A stretch of DNA of 36,742 nucleotides from Streptomyces tricolor (GTDB lineage Bacteria; Actinomycetota; Actinomycetes; Streptomycetales; Streptomycetaceae): the NCBI RefSeq assembly GCF_002155905.1, contig NZ_MUMF01000117.1, forward strand, positions 1 through 36,742. Reading direction: 5' to 3'. The notes beneath the pieces are model-generated. The model saw only the letters and a list, made by a program, of their open reading frames with translations. It was not told where the DNA came from and made no database searches. A program made the position numbers and the translations under genes. Below are positions 14,610 to 22,853 of the stretch, one piece after another. Position 1 is the stretch's first letter; each line of letters begins with the position of its first letter.

Positions 14610-17600
14610 CTACCGGCCGCGGGGCGGCCGGAGCGTTGCCTCGATCGAGCCGCGGGTCTTGACCGCCTTCCGGCCGGTGTCCACCCACAGCTCGCCGAAC
14701 TCTCGCTCGCCGATGCGGACCTGAATGACGATCGGCTGTCCGTCCCCGCCCGCCGGCGCCGCGCCCGCAGCTGCGGCGGGTGTGCGGCGGGGTGCGGTGA
14801 GCATCGACGCCCACGGCGCCTCCGCAGCCGCGAGCTTCCGTCGGGAGTCCGGGTTGCTCCACACACGGGAGCCGGCCGGCAGGTCCAGCAGCTCGGGGCC
14901 CTGCTCGCCCACCCACGTCAGCGACGAGCGGAGACCACCGGAAGCTGCGGCGCCGACGATGCCGCCGGCCGCCTTCTTCCCGAACGCCTTCTCGATCGCG
15001 CGCTCCATGGACTTGGCCAGGCGATCCATGCTGGAGGTCAACTTCTTCTGCTGGGCCTCCAGCTGCTTGACGTACCGCTCCTGCTGCTTGATGGCCTTGT
15101 CGTACACGGCGTCCGCCGCGGTCTTCCCCGCGCTGCCGGCTGCTGCCTCGATCTGTGCCTGGGTCTGGTTGATCGTCTGTACTTCGGACGCTGACGCCTG
15201 CAGCAGCGCCCCCGCGGTCTCCAGGCCGCCACCGTCCACGCCGGCCTCGGCGACCTGCTGGATGATGCTCTTGCTGAAGCCCTTGGCGCGGAGCTGCTTG
15301 AGCGCGGCGGCGAACGCGGTGATCTTGTCCTTGCTGGTCCGCATGCCGGAGCGGATCGTGTTCAGGGTGACCGGGCCGTCGCCACTGGCGCCGCGGGTGA
15401 TGTTCGCGGAGGACAGCAGGTTGCCCTTCACCGAGTCCCGCAGCTGCGCCGCCGCGTTCTTCAGGTCCGACAGCTTCGACCGCGCGCCTTCCAGGGACTT
15501 GGTGACGCTGCCGAGCTGCTTCTCCCACTTCAACAGCGACCGGCCGGCCGAGTCGAGCTGCTTCAGCAGCCGGGACTCCGTGCTGCCGTGCGTGGCCTTC
15601 ATGATGATGCCGCGCCACTGGTTCAGCGCGTTCACCAGCGAACCGAGATCCTGCGGCTTGCGGAGCGCCGAGCCGAACTCGGAGTGCTTGTAGCCAGCCA
15701 TCCGCCCGAAGTGGCTGATGGTCAGATCACCCATCGCCTCCCGGAGGGCCTCCGCCTCGGCCTTCGCCTGCTCCCGCGCCCGCTGCTGCGCCTTGGACAC
15801 CTTCCCGCCGCGCGCGAAGCCGTCGACCTTGAAGCGGCCGTCGTTGATAGCGTCGAGCATCCTGACGCCATACTTCCGGACGGACTCAGCCTTGATCACG
15901 TACTCAGAGTCCGAGACCCGGCCCATCGCGCCAGAGGCGAACGTCGCCAGGATGTCGTCGGACGTCGGCGTGCCGGGGCCGCTGATGTAGCCTCCGGCGT
16001 CGAAGTGCTGTACTGCCCCACCGCCTGCGTAACCTCGCGTGAGGCCACCAGTAGCCCAGTCTCGCTTGGCGACCTTCACGCCGCCCTGATTTGCGGTGAA
16101 CTTGTTGACCTTGTAGTTCGTGACGATGTCGATCGTCTTGCCGTGCAGCGCGGCGACGGCCCTGGCCACGTTCCGGATCCCCGCGAGCGCACCCCCAGTC
16201 GCAGCGGTGACCTGCACCTTCCCGTTCGGGAGCCGCTTCACCTTGTACCCGAACGACTCCAAGACCCTCTCGGCGGCGTCGGACAACGTTTCGAGAGTGA
16301 CCTTCCGAGCGCCCGGCGTCTTCTTGATCGCCGCGTTGAACGCTGCAAGATCGGCCTTGGCGTCCTCAGCCTCCAGATCCACCTTCGGCTTGACATCCGT
16401 CGGCATCTGAAGAAGCTGACCAGCAAGCTGCTTCGCCTGCTCCTTACTCAAGCCCATCGCCTCAGCGGCTTCGATCAGCTTCGCCCGGCCGCGGGTGTAG
16501 ATCCCGTTGACGGTCTCCCAGCTCGCGCCGGCTTCGCGCTGGCTCGTCCCAGCCTCGTCTGTCTTGTTCGCGAGAGTCTGAAGCGCGGTGGCGGCGTTGC
16601 GCGCTTTCTCGCTGTTGAGGTCCAGGACGCCGTTGGTCATGGTCAGCGAGTCGTGGTTGTCCTTCGCGGCCTTTGCGGCGGCGTCGATCGCAGCCTCGAA
16701 GCCGATCATCCCGCCGAGGCCGTTCTGCTGCGCCGTGTTCAGCGCGACGATGGACTCACGGAGGCCATCAGCGGACGCCTTCTGCGTGTTCAGCTTCTCT
16801 GCCGCTGCCTGCGCAGCCGTACCGAACAGGCCCATGCTCTGCGCAGCCAAGCCCTGCTCGTACTTGATGTCCGCGACAGCCGACTTGTACTCAGGGAACA
16901 GCGCGTTGATGTCCTTGGTGGAGTACCCGGCCTTCTTCAGTGCGTCCTCGAAGGACTTGAACTGCTTCGCCGCTTCCTTCGCGTGCCCACCAGAAGCGAG
17001 CTGCGCGAACGCCTTGTCGAACGAGTCGAAGTCATCCTTCAACGCGCCGAGCGAATTCGAACCATTGATCAGGTCATCGATCTTCGGTACTACCGTGTCG
17101 ATGATCGGCCCGACCCCGAGCAACTTCTTCGGCCACTCCAAGCCCCTGTCGAGGTCCGACTGTCCCTTCTTCAACGCGTTCAGCTTCGCGACGAACCCAT
17201 CCATCGAACCGAACGTCGACTTCAGCTCACCACCGAACTTGCCAGTGTCCGCCAAGCCCTTCAGCGAGGTGACCAGCTTGTCGACGTCCGGGGGCGCCCC
17301 GCGGGCCTTCTCCGCCAGCTTCTGGATCCCCACGGCAAGCAGCGCCAGCCCGGCAACCACCACGGACGCCTTCGCCGCTGTACCCAGCGATGCGAACGCT
17401 GCGCGCAAGCCAGCGATGCCGCCACCCGCTGCAGCGGACGCTGCTCTCAGGGCCGCGATCCGTGTGGCCAACAGCTGGAAGCCGCTCGCGACCCCAGCAA
17501 CGCCCGCACCGGCCAGCTTGATCAGCTTGATCGCCGCGTACACCTGCATCAGGTGGCCGATCAGCTCCGGCGGCACCGAGGCCACCAACTTGGCGAACGC

Positions 17601-18482
17601 GTTGACCAACGTCAGCATGCCAGGGCCGGCCTGCGCCGCGCCCTCCAGCAGGTTCGCTACGGCCTTTCCGATGCTGCTCAGTAGCTCTTTCACCGCGGGG
17701 CCCTGCTCCCGCGCATAATCCATGAACGACGCGATCGGACCGTGCATGTTGCCCTCGGACAGGACCCGCATGAAGTGGATCGCCTTGTCCGTCGCGCCCT
17801 TCAGGCTGTTATTCGCGAAGTCGGAGAACTTCTTCGCCAGCGCATCGAAGGCGCCGGTGCTGATTCCGCCACCAGCGACCTTCATCAGCCGATCGAGCTG
17901 CGTCGAGGTGCCTTCGACCATGGGCTTGAGCTTCGGCAGGAGCGCGCCCATCACCGCGAAGCTGTGCTCGATCGGCGCCATGGTGAACTTGGCCGTCGAG
18001 TCGGAGAAGGACTTGAACTGGTCCTTTAGCACCATGAACCCACCAGCAGCCTGCTGGGTTGCCTTCGGCATGGCGGCCAGCGTCTGTGCCGCCTGCTGCT
18101 GCGCCGTGATCGCCTGCTTGGAGTGCGCCCCGTACTGTTGCACGGCCTGCGCGTACTTGTCCTGCGCCTTCGCCGCCTCGGACAGGTTCGCGATCTGCGG
18201 GATCACCGCCGCGCCGAACGCCGCCACCGCAGCGCCGGCCGCGCCCGCCTGCACTGCGATCGGCGCCAGCGACGCAGCCACCGGTATCGCGGCCGGCGCG
18301 AGCGACAGCAAGGAGGCGCGGACGTCGACCAGGGCGCGGGTGATGCCGTCCGACGAACGGCGCATGCTGCCGGCCGAGGCGGCGAACCGCCCGTCGAGCG
18401 TGCGGAGGTTCCCGTTGATGTCGCGGAACCCGGCCGCGGTCTGGTTATTGACCCGGACTGTGATCGTTACGTCGTCAGACAT
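14610..18482 (-). CDS. Tail tape measure protein, 1290 aa
   Basis: ATG 18482 (MSDDVTITVRVNNQTAAGF). Very long, Ala/Lys-rich helical protein with a hydrophobic membrane-type segment near residues 55-100, others around 330-390, a coiled-coil-rich middle and later third (QKQERYVKQLEAQQKKLTSS), and a Gly-rich C-terminus. It sits directly after the frameshifted chaperone pair, whose long product overlaps its start by 8 bp. The protein sets tail length; with the usual 1.5 Å per residue rule a tail near 190 nm would be expected. The rule is general knowledge; the figure is an estimate. Confidence 0.95.
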   Translation of the reverse strand: MSDDVTITVRVNNQTAAGFRDINGNLRTLDGRFAASAGSMRRSSDGITRALVDVRASLLSLAPAAIPVAASLAPIAVQAGAAGAAVAAFGAAVIPQIANLSEAAKAQDKYAQAVQQYGAHSKQAITAQQQAAQTLAAMPKATQQAAGGFMVLKDQFKSFSDSTAKFTMAPIEHSFAVMGALLPKLKPMVEGTSTQLDRLMKVAGGGISTGAFDALAKKFSDFANNSLKGATDKAIHFMRVLSEGNMHGPIASFMDYAREQGPAVKELLSSIGKAVANLLEGAAQAGPGMLTLVNAFAKLVASVPPELIGHLMQVYAAIKLIKLAGAGVAGVASGFQLLATRIAALRAASAAAGGGIAGLRAAFASLGTAAKASVVVAGLALLAVGIQKLAEKARGAPPDVDKLVTSLKGLADTGKFGGELKSTFGSMDGFVAKLNALKKGQSDLDRGLEWPKKLLGVGPIIDTVVPKIDDLINGSNSLGALKDDFDSFDKAFAQLASGGHAKEAAKQFKSFEDALKKAGYSTKDINALFPEYKSAVADIKYEQGLAAQSMGLFGTAAQAAAEKLNTQKASADGLRESIVALNTAQQNGLGGMIGFEAAIDAAAKAAKDNHDSLTMTNGVLDLNSEKARNAATALQTLANKTDEAGTSQREAGASWETVNGIYTRGRAKLIEAAEAMGLSKEQAKQLAGQLLQMPTDVKPKVDLEAEDAKADLAAFNAAIKKTPGARKVTLETLSDAAERVLESFGYKVKRLPNGKVQVTAATGGALAGIRNVARAVAALHGKTIDIVTNYKVNKFTANQGGVKVAKRDWATGGLTRGYAGGGAVQHFDAGGYISGPGTPTSDDILATFASGAMGRVSDSEYVIKAESVRKYGVRMLDAINDGRFKVDGFARGGKVSKAQQRAREQAKAEAEALREAMGDLTISHFGRMAGYKHSEFGSALRKPQDLGSLVNALNQWRGIIMKATHGSTESRLLKQLDSAGRSLLKWEKQLGSVTKSLEGARSKLSDLKNAAAQLRDSVKGNLLSSANITRGASGDGPVTLNTIRSGMRTSKDKITAFAAALKQLRAKGFSKSIIQQVAEAGVDGGGLETAGALLQASASEVQTINQTQAQIEAAAGSAGKTAADAVYDKAIKQQERYVKQLEAQQKKLTSSMDRLAKSMERAIEKAFGKKAAGGIVGAAASGGLRSSLTWVGEQGPELLDLPAGSRVWSNPDSRRKLAAAEAPWASMLTAPRRTPAAAAGAAPAGGDGQPIVIQVRIGEREFGELWVDTGRKAVKTRGSIEATLRPPRGR

Positions 18483-19031
18483 CGTCCACCCCCTCTCGGT
18501 CGCGTCCGCCGCCCAGCTCTTCGATTCGGACTAGGCGCATGAGTTCGGTGTCCTCCGCAAGGAGGGAGGACAGGGTGTAGCCCGGGAACCGCTCTAGAAG
18601 CCCGAGCAGGTACCGGGCTCGGGTCAGCTCGCCAGGCTCGGTGACAGAGGTGCCATCGGGATGGACGCCACCGGGGACGGTTCGCCAGAGGGCGAGGTCT
18701 CGGGCAAAGGGTCGGCATCGTGGACCCCGATGAGCGTCTGGATCCACGCGTTGTTCAGTGCGGCGACGAGGTTATGGTCGAGCTGCTTGACCGCGTCGAG
18801 AGTGGTCGGCACCGGCTGGTCGTTCTCGTCTTCGAGGTTCCAGGAGATGAGGTGGTCTACGAAGCGGCGCACGGAGTCGGCGCCGTTCGTCTCTCCCTCG
18901 CTGCCGTCGAGACCGGTGACCTGCTCCCACTCGCCGTAGGACATGCCGGACAGGCGCGCTTCGACTCCGTGGTACTCGTGCCCCTCCTCGAAGCAGACCG
19001 TGTACGTCTTGGGCTTGACTTTGAATCCCAT
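18475..19031 (-). CDS. Tail assembly chaperone GT, product of -1 programmed frameshift
   Basis: Translation starts at ATG 19031, follows the G frame to the codon at 18707-18705, slips back one base at CCCTTTG (18705-18711) and continues in the -1 frame to the stop at 18475-18477. The fusion has 109 + 76 = 185 residues. The added part starts ARDLALWRTV, includes ERFPGYTLSSLLAEDTELMRLV, and ends eight bases inside the tape measure gene. In lambda the analogous gpGT binds tape measure and tail-tube subunits during assembly; the same role is inferred here. Confidence 0.85.
18624..19031 (-). CDS. Tail assembly chaperone G (unshifted product), 135 aa
   Basis: ATG 19031 with GAGGGGGG upstream. Acidic, helical protein (MSYGEWEQVTGLDGSEGET; RRFVDHLISWNLEDENDQPV; LDHNLVAALNNAWIQTLIGV), the typical features of the first tail chaperone in siphoviruses. 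After the slippery site it has a 27-residue Pro/Ser-rich tail ending at 18624. A minority of ribosomes makes the longer GT form (18475-19031). Confidence 0.88.
   Translation of the reverse strand: MGFKVKPKTYTVCFEEGHEYHGVEARLSGMSYGEWEQVTGLDGSEGETNGADSVRRFVDHLISWNLEDENDQPVPTTLDAVKQLDHNLVAALNNAWIQTLIGVHDADPLPETSPSGEPSPVASIPMAPLSPSLAS
18705..18711 (-). promoter_or_regulatory. -1 ribosomal frameshift slippery heptamer CCCTTTG
   Basis: Read on the minus strand the site is C CCT TTG in the G frame, matching X XXY YYZ exactly. After slippage the tRNAs pair with CCC and TTT. It lies inside the overlap of the G frame (to 18624) and the -1 frame (open through 18475). The ratio of frames fixes GT level. 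Confidence 0.8.
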
Positions 19032-19041
19032 GCGACCCCCC

Positions 19042-19449
19042 TCACGTCCAGGTCGGGACGGTGCCGTCGCTGAGGACGCCGGGCACAGCGAAGGTGAGTT
19101 CGCCGCTGTCGGAGCGGGAGAGCGGGTAGTCGGTGAACAGCACCTCGTTGTTCAGGGACTGACCCGACACGGTCAGGGACACCGTGCGCGCCACGCTCGT
19201 GGACGGCACGGTCTTGAACACGTCGTGCGACTGGTTCGCGGCGTCGTTGAAGACACCGTTCAGTGTGATCGAGAAGTCCGCGAGGAGCAGGATCCGCTCG
19301 TACGCCGACTTGTCGATCCCGGTGACATCCTGGACACCACGCGGGGTGGCGAACTGCAGGTTGGTGATGTCGTTCTTGATGGCGCGGGCGGTACCTGCTG
19401 CATCATCGACCGAGCAGGTGCTCCACCCGAGGCCGCTCTCCTTGGCCAT
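19042..19449 (-). CDS. Second tail-tube-like protein, 135 aa
   Basis: ATG 19449, 3 bp after the preceding stop. The start MAKESGLGW parallels MAKQSGLGD of the protein at 19887-20630, and both share VTGIDKSAxERI followed by a beta segment, PST-V near the middle and a similar G-TF ending. It has no C-terminal extension. It looks like a short paralog of the tail-tube protein and may be a minor tube subunit, tail completion protein or capping ring. It lies just before the chaperone genes. Confidence 0.78.
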   Translation of the reverse strand: MAKESGLGWSTCSVDDAAGTARAIKNDITNLQFATPRGVQDVTGIDKSAYERILLLADFSITLNGVFNDAANQSHDVFKTVPSTSVARTVSLTVSGQSLNNEVLFTDYPLSRSDSGELTFAVPGVLSDGTVPTWT

Positions 19450-19452
19450 GGC

Positions 19453-19887
19453 CTATCCCTTCTTCTGCTGGTCGACGAGCCGGAGCTGGTTCTCGCCGAA
19501 GTCTTCGACCCAGTCCTGGGCCCTGCTGTGCTGCCGCTGCCGGCCGGTCGGGTTGCCCCGCCAGTCGCCGTCGCGGACGAGGTAGATCTCGGGGCGCGTC
19601 CGGTGCTCCGCGAAGCAGCGCTGCCCGGACTCGAAGCGGAACACCGTGAGCCCGGCCTCGGTGCGCATCTCGCGGAAGGTGCGGCGGGACTGCGTGCGGA
19701 TGTAGTTCGCCTGGGTCTGACCGAGTTCGGTGGACTCATCGATGACGGAGTCCCATCCGTGCCGCCACTGCGGGCAGCCGACCTGCTCGCACGCGGCCAC
19801 CACGCTCGTGTCGCGTGGGCTCGTGATCTGGTACGTCTGATAGGCCTGCACCGGCAGCGCCGGGTCGATACGGGTTACGGGTCGCAT
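19453..19887 (-). CDS. Phage protein between two tail-tube genes, 144 aa
   Basis: ATG 19887 overlaps the stop of the major tail protein gene (TAATG). It has a CEQVGCPQW segment, FRFESGQRCFAEHRTRPEIYLVRDGDWRGN in the middle and a Gln/Arg-rich end. A zinc-binding or disulphide motif is possible (Cys at about 33, 38 and 90). Proteins of this kind occur in Streptomyces phages between tail genes; function not known. Confidence 0.72.
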   Translation of the reverse strand: MRPVTRIDPALPVQAYQTYQITSPRDTSVVAACEQVGCPQWRHGWDSVIDESTELGQTQANYIRTQSRRTFREMRTEAGLTVFRFESGQRCFAEHRTRPEIYLVRDGDWRGNPTGRQRQHSRAQDWVEDFGENQLRLVDQQKKG

Positions 19888-20630
19888 TAGAAGACCACCC
19901 CCGCTACCTCGTTTTTGACCAGGACGACTGCGAACGCGAGGGAGGAGAACCCGCCCGTCGTCACCGTGACCGCGCGCACGTAGCGGCGGATCGTGGCCGT
20001 GTTGCTGGTGGCGATCCGCTCCGCCGTCCGCCCCGCGGTGAGCTGGGTGAAAGACAGCCCGGTGACGTCAGCGAACGTCGAGTTGTCCGCCGAGTCCTGG
20101 ATCTTCACGGTGGCGTCCGTGCCCGTCATCGCGAACACCTGCAGATACGCCTGCGCTCCGAACGAGGCTGACGCGGTGGTGTCGATACTCGCGCCGTTCG
20201 TCGCCGCCGTGTCCGTGCGCACCCCGGCGGTCAGCGACCGACCCCACTCGACCCCGAAGCCGTTGCACTGCAGATCGAAGGAGAAGGTGAAAGCCCCGTC
20301 GTCGTTTCTGTTGCCGTCGTAGTTGATCTGCTTCGACACCTGGCACGCCGCCGGGTTTCCCAGCGTCGTCCCCCGGAAGTACGAGGCGATCACGTCCGTC
20401 GACGGCAGTGTACTCAGCCGCGGGTGCGCCCGGTTCGTACCTGGGTTGAAGAAGCAGGTCCCGGACATAGCGCCAGTACGGAGCCCGCCGATCCGCTCGT
20501 TTGCACTCTTGTCGATCCCAGTCACATCGAGTGCTGCCGGCCCGCCGGAGACGTTGATGCTGTTGATGTCGCCGGAGACGTCGTAGCCGTGCAGGTAGAA
20601 GTTGTCGCCGAGACCGGACTGCTTGGCCAC
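19887..20630 (-). CDS. Major tail (tube) protein, 247 aa
   Basis: GTG 20630 directly after the upstream stop. Residues 1-140 are a tail-tube fold (MAKQSGLGDNFYLHGYDVSG; ALDVTGIDKSANERIGGLRT; STLPSTDVIASYFRG; GAFTFSFDLQ). Residues 145-247 form a second Thr/Ala-rich beta domain (SFGAQAYLQVFAMTGTDATV), probably displayed on the tail surface as seen in other siphoviruses with decorated tubes. Its position between the tail terminator and chaperone genes supports the call. Confidence 0.85.
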   Translation of the reverse strand: MAKQSGLGDNFYLHGYDVSGDINSINVSGGPAALDVTGIDKSANERIGGLRTGAMSGTCFFNPGTNRAHPRLSTLPSTDVIASYFRGTTLGNPAACQVSKQINYDGNRNDDGAFTFSFDLQCNGFGVEWGRSLTAGVRTDTAATNGASIDTTASASFGAQAYLQVFAMTGTDATVKIQDSADNSTFADVTGLSFTQLTAGRTAERIATSNTATIRRYVRAVTVTTGGFSSLAFAVVLVKNEVAGVVF

Positions 20631-21089
20631 CTATGCCACCTCATTCCATACGTCGTTCACGATCAGTGGGATGGTGAGCGTGGCCACCCTGTACGTGGTG
20701 TTGTCGAAGCGGGCGTAGCCGAAGTCGGCGCTGAGGCCGGGCCCGTGGGCGCCGAGCAGGTCGACGTTGGCGATGGTGTTGCCGAGCTGGAAGTCGCCGC
20801 TGTACGCGACGGCCAGTCCGTCCACGGCGCTCGTCACGAGTAGGTCCACATCGTTCTGCGGCTCGGTGTCCGCAGGGAGGAACACGCGCCCGGTCAGCTC
20901 CAGTCGCACCGTCACTGAGTCCAAGCTGGAACGGGCCGGGATGGGGCGGACGCTCTTGACCCACAGCGCGTACGTCAGGCCGCTGCCGGGCGCGGACACG
21001 GGCTCGTGGCCGAGTACCTGCTCAAACATGCCGAGCGCCTGAGCGTGAGACAGGGCATGGGCCCGGTATGTGGCAAGGTCGAGGGTCAC
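20631..21089 (-). CDS. Tail terminator/minor tail protein, 152 aa
   Basis: GTG 21089 is preferred to ATG 21131: it lies 4 nt past the stop of the previous gene, whereas the longer start would add a non-conserved Cys/Gly-rich stretch. It begins MTLDLATYRAHALSHAQALG, then shows a beta-alpha pattern with LTYALWVKSVRPIPARSSLDS. Size, the helix-then-sheet layout and place just upstream of the major tail gene agree with a tail-terminator ring protein. There is no specific motif to prove it. Confidence 0.72.
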   Translation of the reverse strand: MTLDLATYRAHALSHAQALGMFEQVLGHEPVSAPGSGLTYALWVKSVRPIPARSSLDSVTVRLELTGRVFLPADTEPQNDVDLLVTSAVDGLAVAYSGDFQLGNTIANVDLLGAHGPGLSADFGYARFDNTTYRVATLTIPLIVNDVWNEVA

Positions 21090-21093
21090 GGGC

Positions 21094-21474
21094 TCACATC
21101 CGTCCCGTGTACCGGCGGAGCAGCCGCTCACCGATGCCCTGCTTGCGGGAGTTCAACTCGTGCCGCGTCCGAATCCAGTGGTCGTAGCCCTTGAACCGGG
21201 TCACGGGGAAGTTCCGGGAGCCGACGCCGGCCAGCCACGGCCCATACACGACGCGGGAGTCCCAGATCTTGTGCCCGTCGACCACGACGCAGCGGGACTC
21301 GTAGTAGCCGGTCGGGTGCTTGAAGACGGCGCGCATCTCCCGCTTGAGAATGTTCAGGCCGTCCTCGGCGAGCTGGCGCTCCAGGTGGTCGACATAGCGG
21401 TTCGCGAGGGCCTGGGCACGGCCATCGAAGAGGGGGCCGTCCGCGCGGCTGGAGACGTCGAGCAGCATGGTCAC
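21094..21474 (-). CDS. Head-tail joining protein candidate (gp10-like), 126 aa
   Basis: GTG 21474 overlaps the stop of the connector gene (GTGA). An Arg-rich, helical N-terminal half (FDGRAQALANRYVDHLERQL) is followed by a beta part with VVYGPWLAGVGSRNFPVTRFKG, a pattern often found in head-tail joining proteins. It lies between connector and tail terminator. Assigned by position and composition. Confidence 0.68.
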   Translation of the reverse strand: MTMLLDVSSRADGPLFDGRAQALANRYVDHLERQLAEDGLNILKREMRAVFKHPTGYYESRCVVVDGHKIWDSRVVYGPWLAGVGSRNFPVTRFKGYDHWIRTRHELNSRKQGIGERLLRRYTGRM

Positions 21475-22853
21475 ACGCTCCGCATCCGGGCCTTACGGCC
21501 ACACTCGGCGTACACGGCAGCCCGGAGATCCTTCAGCCCGCGGCCCGACATCTCCCGCTCGCTCTCCCCAGATCCGGCCGTCCGCGCGTACCCCGAGCGG
21601 CCCTGCAGCAGGTCTGTCAGCGCCTCGGCAATGGTGAGCTGCCGGATCGGACCGGGGGGCGTCCACAGGTGCACGGTGCTGCCGGTGGCGTGGGGGTCGA
21701 CGCTGGTGCCGAGCGCGCCGCGGGTCACGGTCAGCGTGCGGGGGGCGTAGATGGTGGCGCCGGCGGTGTGCGCGGCGATCGTGGAGCCGTCCCAGGCGCG
21801 GCGGACGATGAGGTTGTTACCGACGACGTCCTCAACCAGCATGCGTTCGGCGTCGATGAGGATGACCTCGCCGGCCGCGAATGCCGTGCCGGACTGGACC
21901 GCCACGGTGACGCTGTTGTTGATGTTGGTGAGGCCGGCGCCGCCGAGGGTTTGCCCGGTCGACAGCTGCGACCTGCCGGTGACGAGCATCCGCTCGGAGT
22001 CGATGCGGAGGACGCTGCCGACGCCCACGGCCGCCGAGGTGGCCGCGTCCACGTCCACGCCCGTCTCCGTGGCGTCGAGGGCTTCGGCGAGCGTGCCCGC
22101 GGTGGTCTCGGTGTTGCGGTAGCCCCACAGGCCGGTGATCTGCACGTCCCGCTGGTAGGTGTCCCCACCGCCGTATGCAGCAGACGAGGACAGCTTGATC
22201 TCGACCCGCGAGAACGGGGGCCCACTCCGGTTCGGTTCGAGGTTGTAGTCGCTGCTGGAGATGACCGTCCCGCCCGACGCGAGCGTGGTGACGGAGATCA
22301 GCTCGTTGTCGTCCAACCGCAGCACCCACGGCGTGTAGGCACCCGGGCGTGCCGGCCAGTCGAAGTACCTAGTGGCCTGGACCGGGTAGAACCGGCGGTG
22401 CATGAGCCCTTCGACGCGCCTGCTGGCGTCTTCGAGGGCACGGTCGATTCGCTGGTTGCTGCGGGAGGTCTCCTTGACGTCCAGCTCGGCTTTGACCTCC
22501 TCCCGGGTGGCGTACCAGACGCCGTCCGGGCTGGTGTTGGTGGCGCTCGCGGTGGCGGGCGCGGTGACCGTGATGGTCTCCGTTGCCGTCACCGCAGAGC
22601 CGGACTTCAGGCCGGTCCAGGTGGCGAGGTACAGGCCGGCGGCGAGTGAGGAGGTGGGGGTCCAGGCGTAGCCGTAGCTGCCGGTGGCGGGGTGGGTGAC
22701 GCCGCTGGTGGTGGCGGCGAGCGCGGTGCTGCCGGTGGCTACCGAGGTGATGGTGATCGTGGGCGTGGTGTCGAGGTCGGTGAGGGTGCCGCCCTGGAAG
22801 TCGTAGAACTGGGCGAGCAGTGTCACCTGCTGGCCTGCGATCACGGTGGTCAT
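21471..22853 (-). CDS. Head-tail connector with Ig-like N-domain and repeated beta modules, 460 aa
   Basis: ATG 22853 overlaps the stop of the tail-fibre-like gene (ATGA). Residues 1-98 are an Ig-like beta-sandwich (VTLLAQFYDFQGG..; TWTGLKSGSAVTATETI). Residues 112-250 resemble gp6-type connectors (YATREEVKAELDVKETSRSN; MHRRFYPVQATRYFDWP). Residues 255-400 hold two or three copies of a module with LRIDSERMLVTG / ILIDAERMLVEDV and H-(A/T)-x-G. The C-terminus is helical. Far longer than the usual 100-200-residue connector, so it is probably both an adaptor and a surface-exposed collar protein. Confidence 0.75.
   Translation of the reverse strand: MTTVIAGQQVTLLAQFYDFQGGTLTDLDTTPTITITSVATGSTALAATTSGVTHPATGSYGYAWTPTSSLAAGLYLATWTGLKSGSAVTATETITVTAPATASATNTSPDGVWYATREEVKAELDVKETSRSNQRIDRALEDASRRVEGLMHRRFYPVQATRYFDWPARPGAYTPWVLRLDDNELISVTTLASGGTVISSSDYNLEPNRSGPPFSRVEIKLSSSAAYGGGDTYQRDVQITGLWGYRNTETTAGTLAEALDATETGVDVDAATSAAVGVGSVLRIDSERMLVTGRSQLSTGQTLGGAGLTNINNSVTVAVQSGTAFAAGEVILIDAERMLVEDVVGNNLIVRRAWDGSTIAAHTAGATIYAPRTLTVTRGALGTSVDPHATGSTVHLWTPPGPIRQLTIAEALTDLLQGRSGYARTAGSGESEREMSGRGLKDLRAAVYAECGRKARMRSV

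Noticed and set aside
15588..17684. Long plus-strand frame opposite the tape measure
   Set aside because: Arg/Leu/Val-rich shadow without RBS or domain; the minus strand has the real gene.
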